The translations under genes were made by a program, and so were the position numbers. The notes below the pieces were generated by a model that worked only from the letters and a program-made list of their open reading frames with translations, was not told where the DNA came from and ran no database searches. From Burhinus oedicnemus (taxonomy: Eukaryota; Chordata; Aves; Charadriiformes; Burhinidae), in NCBI GenBank assembly GCA_008921705.1, contig VFFE01007604.1, positions 1,046,477 through 1,110,476 of the forward strand: DNA of 64,000 nt. The letters are read 5' to 3'. Of the stretch, positions 1-13,982 are shown piece by piece. How positions within the stretch are numbered: the stretch's first letter is position 1; the number at the start of each line of letters is the position of its first letter.

Positions 1-2650
1 GCAGATGACTTAGCTATCTGCTGCATGCATTTGTCACCTCTTTGTGCCCTACTGCAGGGCATGAGGGCATAAATTTGTCAATCCAAAGCAAAATAACAAC
101 TAGCAGAAAGCAGAGTAATGTCCCCTCCACTGTCCCCCACTTTCTAAACTAATTCTTATCTAGTTTTGTGACTCATGTCATCTCTCTGCCCTATTTTAGT
201 GTTTAAATTTAGTAAATCTGGGTTCCTAGTGGTGAGGCTGACATCCTCATCTCATGTAAACTCATATTCTGTCAAGACAGCCATGTCAATCCAAAATAGT
301 TAAGAATCCAACCTATCATCTTTGTAACTTACTGAGAAAAGTTGGTGGAAGATACTTGTTCTATCAGTTCATGTCATATGTCCTCTGCCACTCTTGCAGT
401 AGTGTATAATCTGAACTAATATACGTACATACATATATCATCTATATAGATGTAAATTCTGTACCTGCAGCACTGAATCCTGTGTGAGCTGCTGTTAATA
501 CGCTCGCAGGTAAAGGTGAAAGATCAGAATTAGAGAAATGGGCTTTGAAATCTCTACGTGTATGTCTCCAAGAAATTGGAGTCTGGGCACTCTGAAACAA
601 GATCCAGTCCCTTTCCTTCATATACTTGGGTACAACTCAAACCCTTGGCCCAATATTGCTGCTTTTTGGGACAATTCAGAACTCCCTAGTGCAGATCCAC
701 CTTTCTAACAGACTGCTCGAACATTTGAATTTGACTCATGCTAGATGTTGGATATGGGCCAAGGCATGAACTTCATAATGTCACAACTTGCATGTCTTCA
801 GGCTTTAGTCCTTCACATTCCACAGCATATTCATGAAGAGTTGGAAGCTGCAGCCCTTATTGATCTATCTGTTCTCTACAATAACAACATATGGCACGTT
901 TCCATGGCAATAGGTCCCCCTAAAGGGGCTTCCTTCCTTTCCTCAGTTTATTGGTCTTTTTCATTATTAAATCATCAGAGATAAATGCACACAGAGAAGG
1001 GTCAACGTCTGGATCAATGGACAGCAAACACAGAGGAACTTTTCCATATTCATACAAGTGAGAGATTTCAGAAGATCAAACAATGCAGAATTGCCAGGCC
1101 CTTAGCATGTCAGTCTCATACATAATGTATTCTTGGAGCTCTGTGAAATCAATACACATCTAACACCTTGAAAACCTTCGGGATTCAGCAAGGAGTGGGT
1201 GGAGGAGGTGGGGGGGGAGATCAAGACGTATTTATGAGAGCAGCAGGATGGGATGTGAAGAGAGGGTTAAGCTCTGTGGCCTGGGCTTTCTGCCATGAGC
1301 ACAGTTTTGGTTAAATGCTACAAAGAGAAAATTGTACTTAATTCTTCAGCTCTGGGAGGATGTGCTGTCACAAGTTCCTTCTGATGAAGTTTGATGAGGC
1401 AGCCATGGAGTGGAACACTTCTATGCAGTGATGTGGCTGTGTAGGAGGTAATCCCAGACCACCACCAGCTGGTATGCAGTCTGTCTATACCTTCCCTCAA
1501 CAGGCAGCCTGAAGTGGTCTAATGTACCACCAGTAAGGAGAGGAGTCCGTCCAGACAGGTTAGAGCTTGGTTTGCTAGTGCTTGCACTGACCTGCTTTCC
1601 TTCTGGAGGAAACTTGTGCTTATGAATCTGCCTCTGAATCTGTACCATGTTATCTTCCCAGTGGTGTCTCCAGCCACTGCTGCAATGAATTTCCACTGCA
1701 GAACAATTTGTATCTTTGATCACCTCAGCAGTGCTATGAGAACAACAATAAATTTTCTAGGTTCAGTGTGTAGATGTTCTTCCTTTAGGCCTTCAAAAAG
1801 AGGGAATAAGCTTTCCTACAGGTAGTACCCACAAAAATGTCACTTCTTTTACAGTTTGTCACAGGGGAATTCTCCATGAGCTAGTAATAGCTGCATCCAG
1901 GCAAGTAAGAAAATAATACTAATGCTGTTTTCAGTTGGAAATGGGATGTGTGCTCTATTGGCCTCCATCCTCCAAATTTAGAGCCAGAACGAAGTCTTTT
2001 GTGGCTATCTCTGTTTCTGTGTGTGCGTTCCCCAAAGGGGGAAATGAAATCTTGTTTATTTTTACCTTTCTGGGAAGATTGGGTTCTAAGTATAGATTTA
2101 AGATATGGTTTAATTTGTTAGGTTTATATCTGCAGGCAGGAAGGTAGTGGGAGTTGAGGAGAATGGTCAATTGACCACTTCGTGCAGAATCCACTGTGAC
2201 TTTTCTTATTCTTGTGCCATGTTTATGTTTCAGTGTTACTGGAAATGAAGTGCAAGAGCATATTGTTTCTGTGTGATACAGTATGTCTGCGGACCAAGGA
2301 CTAGGTGTAAGTGTTCCAATACATTTGCATTTATCAAATAGCAGATTACACATAAAACTCTTGAAAATGCTTATACAGTTTCTAGTAAGCACACTCCAGG
2401 GTTAGGTGGTAGATGTTGACTGTACGGATTAGATGTCCAGAACTCTCATTATCCCAGGACATTTGCAAGCCAGGCAGTGGTGCTGTAGCCTCGATGAACT
2501 CCTCTGTCCTGACGTGCCTCAGACTGCAATGAAATGACACCCCGCAAGGTTTGCTCAGGCTCCATGAAACTGAGCTTAGTGATAACCACTTGCTGTGTAG
2601 TGCACATACACCATATGGCATTTGAGGGAACTTGAGTGAAAGATAGCACT

Positions 2651-2772
2651 ATCTAGTGGTTAGAGCGCTGTTGCCCTAGCCAAGTCGCTTAAATTCTATC
2701 ATCAGCTTCCCTATCTGAGTGAAAGTTAAATACACTTATGAGAAGGGGTGTCGGCAGCTCTTTGGGATAAGG
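2651..2772 (+). repeat. Decayed MIR-like SINE
   Basis: The fragment starts with a tRNA-like 'tagtggttagagcgctg' block, which resembles the head of MIR/CORE-type SINEs. It continues with a 'cagcttccctatctg' block and ends near 'agctctttgggataagg', the order seen in MIR tails. It is heavily diverged and shows no target duplication. The call is by eye against the remembered family pattern. Confidence 0.6.
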
Positions 2773-3921
2773 TTCCATTTTTTTTTTTATATCCTTGAAC
2801 AGTACTTTTCGTAATGTGGTTTTGGTTCATGACCAGTGCAGTTCAGTGCAAAGGTAATACAAAGTGGTTGGGGTTTCTGAGGCAGAAAAACAGGAAACAA
2901 TGAAGTTGTTCCAACAAAGTCACAGAACGGCAGGGCTGTCTGCCTTGGCTGAGTCACAAAGCCTGTTTTAAACTGGCTAGATGGAGGCCATAGAAATGTC
3001 TCTATCTTGGTAAATCTAGTTTTTGTGGGACAATCACCACCAGTTTCTTGGTGGCTCTTCTAGCAGCTCTGGTAGGCAGTGCTGAGTGTCCCATCCAGAA
3101 GAGCCCTGGAGGGGAGATTTCCTTGGAGGTCCTGGCATGTGGCACATTTTCCCTCCCTGCAGAGGCCAAATCCCACAAGAAGTGAAGGCTTTGCCATTTC
3201 TCCTTAGGTAATACATGATGAAAAAGGCAACTCCCCTGGTAGTGAGCTCACATTGCGTTTGGCAGTTTTTGACCAGAGCCAGTGGGAAGTGCAAGGTCCA
3301 AGGCTTTTATAGTCATGGCAATAAAAGCCAAGGCTCATCCAGCGGGGGCTGCCCGCCACGGTGCTGTCTGTGGTTCACTCTGACCATGCTGGCAGCAGGG
3401 GCTGTGCCAACAGCTACCAAACTCTGTGTTTATTCAGGGCATTGAGCTGTTTCGTAGTTCAAACAAACACATTCCCTGGTAGCTTACCTTCAACGTAAGG
3501 TCTGCTTTACTAGTTCTCTGTTCTTTTGAATTCTCCTGTAAAAATCTCCGTCATGCAAATATTCATCTCTTTAAGAAGCCTGACAGTAGAGTGGGTGTAT
3601 TGTAGGTACTATCAAAGAACTAATAATTTAAGCTAACACATATTGATATAACGTGTTGTGTTTTGTAAGTTAAAGAAAGGGTGTAATTCACCATGTACTA
3701 TGTTATAATTGGTTAAATGCATCAGTGCCTCAAATGTGTTGTTTGCAAATTGTCAAGTATTATAGCTGGAATAAAAATATTGCTAAGTAATGTGTATATT
3801 TATATTTTTACAATGGAAAAGAAAGGAAATTTCCCCTTTGCTGCTACTGATCAAATTGCAGTATGTAACATAACTGGAAACCTCTTCTGAAACTAGGCGA
3901 TCGTATTTTCTGGATAGTAGT

Positions 3922-4033
3922 TCTACCTCTGAATAAGTTACTTAGGTCTTTAGCATCTCATAGTCTATCTATTTGTAATATAGCATGATAATACCTTCTT
4001 AATTTTATGTATTGGGATTTAATTAAAGTATGG
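3922..4033 (+). repeat. Decayed MIR-like SINE (central and 3' part)
   Basis: The order 'ctctgaataagttacttagg', then 'ctatttgtaatatagcatgataatacctt', then 'gggatttaattaaag' follows the MIR core: 'caagttactta', 'catctgtaaaatggggataataat', 'aggattaaatga'. The tRNA-like head is missing. The divergence suggests an insertion that predates birds. Confidence 0.6.
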
Positions 4034-6974
4034 ACATTACTTTGAAAAATGCAGGGTGTTGATTAGTGTTTAATAACGTATAGTGTTAGATTTAAAAACT
4101 GATGATAGAGAAGCAATAAAAAGCTAACATGCTACCTTGCTTGGACTGCAAGTGCCATTTTAAAGTATTACATAAGCAATAGCTTTCTGAATTTTCCACT
4201 CACCAAAATCCATGTAATTATATTTTAAGGTAACAATATGAGCATATGTGTTAAACTCAAAACACAGTATGGAATTCTGCACTGTTCAGAGGAGATTAGG
4301 TGAGCAATTATGTAGACTGGAGATAATCTAAGTGAAAGGCTAAATACAGACCTTGGAAAATAGCTTGCCTCAAGTAAAACTGACAGTTGAATTAAATGAA
4401 AATTTTGTCAAAGACAACATGTGAGTTTTAGGAAATCTAGATGCAAAGTGCTCCAAGGCATACACCTTGTTTGTAGCGAATGCTGCACTGTGAGATATCC
4501 CTACTTGTACACCTGCTTATGTAAGCACTCAAAATCCATCACTAGCTAATAGTCTCTTTGCTCCTGATAGGAAAGTTAATCTCTTATAGAATTGTATCCC
4601 ACCTTAGTAACTCACTGATACCACTTACTGTCTGATACCCAGCTGAGGCATCATGATGACTACGGCATCTAAGTTCAAAAGAAAGATGAATAGCTCAGAC
4701 TACCAGCTGTACGGGGTCCCAGTCCTGCCTCCTTACTGTCACCCTGAGGAGACAGTTGGAACATCTTCCTTAGACCCAGAGGTGCAGGTAATCGGGATGT
4801 AGCCCTTAGCCATTTTATCAGCCCTAGGTGTATCTCCACCGTTTATTTTCTCTGTATTTTAACAGCAACAACTGGCAGTGAGGTTGAACTCGGTGCAGCC
4901 CATGTTCTGTAACAGACAGGGACAACCACGGCTGAATGAGAAGCAGCCAGCGCTGCCGAAGCAGGCAGCCAGAGAATTCTAGAGGAGGCTGGGACACAGC
5001 AGAGCCCTTTTCCTTGTGCTGTCATAATGCATGGCTAATTATCAGTGCTCTCAGGGGTTTTATTCAGGATGGCAGAGGATACATATTATTTGCATAGATT
5101 GGTCAGAAGGAATTAAAACTGTTTGTCTTATTCTTTAGCTAGGTCCCTCTAATCATTTCCCATCATATAGCACACAGAATATTTTTGTAAGTCATTTGAC
5201 TCTTTTTTTGGGTGGGTATTCATTTCAAAGAGGCTTTCAGATGCACAGGTATTTGAATAACTCCCTATAAATAAATGAATTCTTCTAGCAAGTGAATTCT
5301 TGGACTCAGTAGCTGGTTAAGTGTCCTTTAGTGTGTTTAGGAGCAGTGAATCACCGTGTTCCTCCTATTATCTCCGTGAATAATGCAAAGTTTGTAACTC
5401 TCCAGTAGAAATACACCTACTCATCTTTGGGAGAAGTAATGCTTCCAAAGACAGGGAAGGTTCTCTTCCTGCTTTTTCTCTTTCTCTCTCCTCTGTGTTC
5501 AGATACCTATGTGAATGGCTGCTTTCTGGAGTAAACTTTCCTCCCACCGTTGCTGCTCTAGCCACACTGACATCCGCTAATGCTCTTTACAAAAGATGAT
5601 TTCTATTTCTAGCTCGACTAGCAGTCCTGGGAATTAAAGCGCGACCTCTTTCCTGTCAGGATAGTTGCTGGTGAGCACAGCAGTGTCTAATTCGATGTGC
5701 AGTCCAGAGGGGGGAGGGGAGCTGCCACTCTGGAGAAAAGGGCAGATTTTCATCAGCTCTTTAAAGGAATAGTGTAGCAATTCCTGCCCATGCAAAGCAG
5801 AGGATGGAGATGACATTTGTGACTCAGTAGGTGGCACTCTGTTTCTTGAGTCAGCACCGAGCCAGTGCTCTTGCCTGGGGTTGGTAGAGCAATGGGATTT
5901 GTCTTTGGTTTTGGTTTTAGCAAGATGTGTTGTTCATTAAAGATCTGTTCTTGTAAGGTTAGGAAGGTTGGCCATGGTATCTGAGCTAAATTCCATTGCT
6001 GGTGAGAATATCCTGGCTCCCTGGCATTTTCAGTTAGATGCATTTTTATTTTTTGCTTCCTTTTTGTGCACTTTCAGGCAGTGCCTCACTTCAACCCAGA
6101 GCTGGCCGCCTTTCAGCAGAAGCTGAACACATCCAAAAAGCTTTGTTAATTTAGAGGTGAGGTTGCTCAAGTCTATTTTCTCTTGACAGTGCAAACACTG
6201 CAGATCAAGAACAGAAGTTAAGGTCCACAAATGTGCCCCAGTCAGGGGCAGGCTTTTGAATGCCAGACTGACACAGTGATGCTGACCGGGCTAACCTCTG
6301 CAATTCACTATTTTCTCTGCAATTGGTCACAACCCTTCCTGAGCTCATGCACTGTAATTGGTTACACTGCATCGTGGAATAGTTTTGAAAAATCAAGGTT
6401 TATTTAATTTAAAGAGTGACATCTGAAAGCAATATTCCTGGCCTACTGTTACATTATGCACTAGACAGAATGGAAAGATGATCTAACTTCCTGGTCAAAA
6501 CCCACAAACTAATACCTACAAAGTGTACATACTATCAAATTAACTGAGTGATACCAACAATGCTTAAAGAGCATATATTCTTGAAGTGTCTTTGCCACGC
6601 TAATTCTCAGGCGCATTCTCTTACAACTAAATAATATATTAGGAATTAAAAGATTGGAAGTAGTGGTGCATGTTAAAATGTGATTTTCAGATCTAAGAAG
6701 CGTGCATAGAGTAGGATGTAGTATAAAAACCAAGTATGTTTGAACAAGACATCTGGTTTACATAGTGCTGGCTGTTGCCTGTGCTCCGAGCTGTTCAGTC
6801 GCACTGAGTCAACTATAGTAAAACAATGCATTCATATTTATTAATTTTTTATGTAGGCTTTTGAAGACAGGAAGTGAAGTGAGAAGAAGACGGGATATCA
6901 GAGGAAGATGTCCATGAGATGCATCTCTGTTAAACTCTTTTTCAATTGATATGAATAGCTTCAGATCTTGTTAG

Positions 6975-7113
6975 ACTCAAGAATCAAATTCAGGTCCTAA
7001 CCCTTATTTAGCCTCAGACTTCCATGGATAAATCCCCCTCTTTTAATTTTGCCATGCAGCTTCCATCTCTGCAAGACAGGGATAATAACTCTATCTGCCT
7101 CTCATGGGTGCAG
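6975..7113 (+). repeat. Decayed MIR-like SINE
   Basis: A 'caaattcaggtcctaaccc' block is followed by 'gccatgcagcttccatctctg' and 'gacagggataataactctatctgcctctcatggg'. These match the order of MIR's 'gggttcaaatcc', 'cagtttcctcatctg' and 'gggataataatacctacctcatagg' blocks. The copy is diverged and its edges are approximate. Confidence 0.6.
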
Positions 7114-10100
7114 CAGAGCCAATTCCATCACTGTCAGCTCTGTGGAATCCCTGGGTGAAAGGAACAACAGAAATACAGAAAACATGGGTTATTAATAGCT
7201 GGTGCTTGCCCTTACATACATCACATGCACCGTTAGTCATTCTGGCCAATAATTTACAGGGAGTGAAAAGGTGTTCCTCAGTGTAAATACAAAATGACAC
7301 ACGGATGATATTAGGCCTCTGAGGTGTAGCGGTCCCTGAGAGGCTATTCAGTCTAAATCCAGTGATGCCACCCTGAGCAGATCATACTTTGTATGTGGGT
7401 AAAATTAAAATGTGCAGGAGCTGGGGAATCTCAATAGTTAAATTTTAACTTCTAGGCAGTTTACATTATAAAGGCAGGTGAATTTCCTGTGCTGGAATTG
7501 GTATGCAGACCAAATTCTTGGTGGTTTTCAGCTTTTTCTGCCTCCTTCGTAGAGTCCAAAGGTTATTTCCTCCCTGATACCTTGGATATCCTTTTATTAG
7601 CAGGGGTGCATTGGATACAAAAGTTTACCTTCTGTGTTTTGTAAGTGATGGCTTTAAAGGTCAGAACTGAGGGGAGCCTGTGACAATAATCTTGAGTCAC
7701 TAGTACACCCTTGAGGAGAGCTGTGGTTTAAGAAACACGTGGCAAGGAATTTTAGCACTTCATCTTTGCTTGTCCACATTGCAAACCGTGATTCTCTGTA
7801 GACGATTCAGCAGCAATAGCAGACTAGGACTGAAAAGTGTGTGTGAAGTGAGTTTGAAGATCTTAAAACTGGGAGAGCAAGAAATGCTGTAAATGAGGAT
7901 GGAGGACAGCTGGCCGTGGTATGACCAGGCTTCAGTATAGGAGACTGGGGGAGCAGGAAGTGCTACAGTCAGGCAGAAAGCATTTTACTGGGGTTGTGTG
8001 TGTGGAAAACATCTGACTTAAACTGTGAGCCATCCTAGCCACTGTTGTCGTTGTCCCCAGTTCCCGCTAAGTACTGAAATCACCAGCCAGCGTAGAAATA
8101 AGAGGCAGAAAAATCCAAAGATCTCTGAAGAAAGCCACTTACCTTTATATCTCTGCATGTCTGGCCATGTCTGTCTCATTAATTTGAAACTTGGGAAAAA
8201 TAATTTTCTTTGTGCATATCTCCTTCTGTATCCCCCAAGGCAAATTAAAGATGGCTTGGAGATTATTTATTTTCGGTAATAATATAGACGCTGCTTCCAG
8301 ACTTCCTGCTATTGTGCGATTATTTAGATTAATTGACTAGGAAAGCTGCAGCATCATCTCAGGCCCTTAATAAGGAAGACCGCAACATGGATTTATACAG
8401 TACTAATGCATATTACTGTGTGACACGGCCTTGCTCTTAGAAGCATATGGACAAATCTCATTGCTGATTGTCTACCAGCACCAACTGTACTTTTATAGTA
8501 AGTGAAGGATTGCATGCTACCTTGCCTGCAGGAGCATGGCACCTTGAAAGCAAGAAAGAGATAGTTGTTGACATTTTTAGAAACCTCGTTAGTGGATAAC
8601 TTTGCTCATACTGAAGTCAGTTCCCATCAGCCTCTGCTGAACGTTTCTAAGAATTACTGGTGTGCTGCTGGTTTGTGACCCTGACTGTACATCTGTAATA
8701 GCTAGAATCTTAAATATGCTTTTAGGTGCTTTAAAGTGTTATGTTCTTAATAGGGAGAGAGAATCTACACAGAGAAGGCTTTTAAGGCATATTCTGCCCT
8801 TTTTGTTTTCCTGCTGAGAGTTTAACAGTTCGGTGTAGTTGCCTCACTATAGTGATACTGTTCTGCAGCAGCTCAGTCTGGTCCAAAGCCCAGGCTTAAG
8901 CTGAACAACTCTTACCAAAGCTAGATTTTAAGGATCTTTGGGGCAAATCTGTTTCTTCTAAAACATTTCAGTGATTTTGACTGTAATCTGTCAGACAGAG
9001 AAGAAGCATGTGTGTGTCCTTCTTCAGCAAACCCAAGTTTCCTTCGTTACATCATTGTAAATCCAGAGTCACTCTGTTGACTTTACTGCTATTGAGATGA
9101 TTGGTTTAAAGTAAGGCTCAGTTCTCTCCCTTGTGTTAACTTGTTGTTGCCTTTTTATGGTCTCGGGAGTTTGGCTTATTTTGTACTCAAAAGATTAATA
9201 ATAATATGAACCCCATACTAATTTGTGTGACTGACTGGAAGAGCCACTGTGGCTTTCTGAATGTTGCATCCTCAGGTTTAAGTGACCAAACCTGATAATC
9301 AGTTTGCTGTGTGTACTTTGCTCATTTGCTGTGACAAGTGCATCTTAATACAAGTTATTTATGATATCTCACAATATTATAGTAGTCACCCTGTAGTATA
9401 CAATGTAGAGCTGATGAAATCTTGGCAATGTGAAACCATAGTAAATTGACATCTCTACATGTGAAACATTTGGAGGGGACTGGAGCAGCAGTGTGTTGGG
9501 CAGTGAGGCCTCTTTGTGAGACTCGTCAACAAAGTATGAGACCCAGAAAAGTTCTTAGTCCTCACTCTGGGTGAGATGTGGCAACACTGTGTGATTGTGT
9601 ATCTTTTACACTAATACCTGGGGAAAATCTTAAAAAATTCTAAACAAATAAACTAGGAAATGTACTCAGACTGTGCGCGCCTTCAAAACCAAAACTGAAC
9701 GTTGTTGTAAGGCCCACTGGATAATATTGACTTGCCACTTGCCACCAGAAGATAAGCTTCTTGGAGACCGTGCTTCATGGAACAGTAGTTAAATGTTGTT
9801 GTTGCTTACATTAGAAATGAAATAGGTATTTCCAGGCACATGACTCTGAGCTTTGTTGGTCATTTCTGTACAACACTGGAGTCTATAGTGTGTGGACTAA
9901 ACTCCTAAAGTCCAGGCTCAGCGTAAGCTTGGCTCAGCAAGAAATCTAAACACTGTAGATTGCAGCACGGTCTCCAGTTCCATCCTGATCCCAATGCTAT
10001 CGGTGCTGGCTACTTCTACAGAAGCATCAGGCAGTAGGAGCAAGCCTGACGATTTTAACCCCAAATGGCTTTATTGGCATACAAACTCGGAGGTCTTCCA

Positions 10101-10395
10101 AATATTTGTTCTCTCTCTCTCTTTACTTAACAGTCATTGTAGCAACTGCAAGTATGTCAGTCTCTTCTTGGGTGGCTCTGAAGTCCCAGTCGAAGTTTTC
10201 AAGTGGGCACATCCAGCCCTGTACTCAATTCCTTTCTGAACCCTCTAAGCAAGAAGATGAGTGTTCCTGTGATATTAAGTACTTAATTAGCACCTTGTGC
10301 ACTCTGAGTACATCAGGCAGACTAGCAGAGCATAGGGAATGAATGACAGTAGAGATGTATAAAGCACATTAGTTCTATTGACCTGGGTTCCCTGA

Positions 10396-10896
<501 letters not shown>

Positions 10897-11984
10897 TAAA
10901 TCTTTTCTCCACTTATGCTGGCATTACACAAAAGTGCTTTCTTGAATGTCCATTCTCTTACTTTATGCCAGTGTGAATGCTAAAGAACTGTGTCTTGAGT
11001 CTAATGCTTTGCTTTAAGCAGGTTCCCAAGAAGGCCTTCAACATATTGTTATGTACTCACTTGAGACTGTACTATCTACTTCACGATCATAATATATATA
11101 ATCTGTGGAGTTGATATGTGGGCTGGGAGGAGAGTAAGTACCCCCTGCAGGAAGTGTGTAGTTACAGAGCTGCCTGTGAGGGGAGCAGTTAGCCAGGCAG
11201 TGGGGTCTTGCCCTCTCAGAGCCCCAAAATGTTCAGAAACAGCTCAGAGGAAAGGTCTAGAGACAGCCGATTCACAGAACCTGTGGCATTTATTTACCCA
11301 GGCATTTTCTTTTACATGCTTACCTCTTGAATAAATGGCTTGGCGATGTATTTACAACCTTCTTGCTTTCTAAATTCTCTGACACTACGTTAAGGGGAAG
11401 AGGAAAGAAGAACAATCTGCAGACAAACAGGGTCTGTTAAAAGACATAAAGGTCTAGTGAAAAGCAAGAGCCCCACTACTCCCGGCCCCTGTGCCATTCC
11501 CAGGGGAGTTCCAATACTCGGAGTGAGTTGTCAGGCCTAATGTGAGTGAAGCTGCAGTCTTACAAGTAGCTTGAAAATTATTTATTTTTTCCTGTCTCCA
11601 TGCTCTCCAAAGCAAAGAGAAAGCTCCCTGCAGCTTTCTCCACGTCAGGAGCATATTTTCAGGACAAGGAAAGCTGGTTGAGGCAATTTCATCTTCCTCC
11701 CTGTACTTTCTACTCTGCTTTGGAGCAGAGCCTGATGCAGAGCGTGATCTAATGCAGAGTGTGCTCCTGGGAACGTGAAGGGAAAGCAGCCATGTAAGTT
11801 GTGGCTAGATTGCACTGAGCTGTCAGAACACTAATTCATGACAGAGCTGAACTGTTTCCTCCTCCCAGCATCACGGACTTGGAGGTAGAGCATTGATGCA
11901 TACTCTACAAATTTCAGGCTTCATCTTTGTGGTGTTATAATTTGTGAATGCTTCACTTACAGCAGAACATAATGCCTTGTTGAG

Positions 11985-12062
11985 GTTTGGGATGACATTG
12001 TGCAAGGTGCTGTACAGAAGTATAAGGAGAGATGGCTACAGCCCTGAAGAATTCACTACTAG
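11985..12062 (-). repeat. Fragment of ancient amniote SINE-like repeat
   Basis: The block 'gtgcaaggtgctgtacagaag...aaggagagatggctac...cctgaagaattcac' resembles a dispersed amniote repeat read as 'gtgctgtacaaacac...agagacagtccctgccc...gaagagctta'. The strand is given relative to a MIR-like tRNA head, which is absent here. The fragment is short and diverged. Confidence 0.45.
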
Positions 12063-13928
12063 GGTAATTTGCTTCATAGCACAGGCAGGCAGGAATTGCA
12101 TAGAGAGATGGAGATAAGTAAAGCAGAGGTGTCTTTCCCGGTGTGACTCAGTAAGTCAGAGACTGAGCAGAGCATTGAAATATCTCCAGGTCTGTTGTCT
12201 TGTCCCTTGGTTGCATTGCTTCTCTGTCCTCTAATTCGAGAACGCTCAGGAAAGGCGAGTTGGTGGCTTAAGCTGTTTGTTGTCAAAGTAGCTCCTTCAT
12301 AGAGATCTACATGTAGCCACAGCAGTGCAGAGCTCCATGCTCGCTTGTCGCTGCTCCTTGACTTCCTTTCCATAACATAGTTGAAAGGATTTAAGTATAT
12401 TTGCTGTTGATTGTACTGAATTTGTTTTAAATAATTAAATGAAAGCAAATCAACACCCTTTCCCTGTCTTGCTTCTCATACAGTTTCACTGAGTAGCCAT
12501 TTCTATTTTCAGTCTCGTAATACAAATTGGTGGGGTGTTTTGCCCTTTTGCTGGCTGTACCGGGGGACAGCAGAGCCAGGCGCTCTCCAGATCCCCCCTG
12601 AAGAACAGACTCCCTGGAGTGATGCAGTGCTGCAAGTGGAAGGGACAGCTGGTGTTGGATTGCAGTTTGAGACTGCAATGCAGACTCTGTTATGCATTGC
12701 AGAGCCCAGCAGAGCAAACACGATAGTCTTTTTTTTAAACAGGGCTCAACCCAAGCAGCAGTTTCCGGGAGAGTATGATACTAGGAGGTTTTCCACCTTC
12801 TCAAATGGGGGAGGGAAGCAGAGAGAAGGAGTGATCCCTTGTCGTTGGTGCAGTGCATGCTACAAAGCAACAAGGAGATGGGGAAGAGAAGTGCTGCTTC
12901 ATATTTGCGTGGGAGTAAATGGTTGTGCGCCCTGGAGCCACACTGACAGTTCTTTCTTCCTCTTCCTCTGAAGTGCCTGCAGATGATCCATCTCTGAAAG
13001 TTCACATTAATCTTCTCTCACTGCACAGATCAGCAGTGGTGATCTGGAAGTGTTAATTCCTGTAGGGTGAAGCAGTGTTGGACTAATCTTAATCTGGGTG
13101 TGTGTGAGGGGCAGGTTGCTGTGCAGAGGTAAATAAAGAGGAGGGCTGTTGGGAGAGGGGTTTGACAAAGAATTCTGTTCTCCATTGCTCTCCTACACTA
13201 TCCACTCCATGTCTCGTCTGCTAGGTAGTATGTTTCTCTCATAGGCTCTTTTGCATATGACCAGATAAGCTAAAAAAGACTTGTGAGTAGGGCATGCTGG
13301 TCCACCAGAGAAGAGTATGTGTGTGAACTATAGGAATATGCGTAGGGCAGTCGGAGGCAGAGGTAATAGAGGTGGATGCACTAGTCAGAGAGGGAGCATG
13401 TTGCGTTGTGTCTGGGTAGAGCATCCATGCTCACCTGTACTGAACTTATGCAGTGACTTTTGATAGAGCAATCGCTGCTGCCATGGGAAAATTAGCTCCT
13501 TGCTTATAACTGCTGCTGAGACTTTGGGTCCTGTATGAGGAGGAGAGGGGGATCCCATATACACAGAGATGTTAATCTACTTACTCTGCCTCCTAGATGG
13601 TGCGTTAGCTAACTCTGAGTGAGTACAGGGGTAAGTGGTCACTTCCTGGGTTCACAGTGAGCCTCTCCATTCCTTCCCCTGCAATTGTCCATGCTCTGCA
13701 TGAATTTATCACTCACTCTGCAGTGAGGAGAGAGCAGCCTTCTCTAAGGCTGCAATGCTGTAAAACAGCCAACCACTCATCAGTTCCAGATCAATGCTAG
13801 TCATGAGTCTGTGGGCTCGAAAGCCAGTGGTTTGAAGTGCCTGCACCATTCTGGCTCAGCAGCAAACTACTCTTGACATCCTCCCCCTGATCTGAAACAA
13901 GTGCTTTGGGGGCTACAGCTGGGCAAAC

Positions 13929-13982
13929 ACCCTAAATAAAAAAAAAAAAAGCAATCCAGAAACCCAAACCAAAAAAACCCCA
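13929..13982. repeat. A-rich low-complexity tract
   Basis: A 12-A run is followed by A/C-rich sequence ('aaacccaaaccaaaaaaacccc'-like). No retrocopy or SINE body is recognisable upstream, so this is called simple sequence only. Confidence 0.6.
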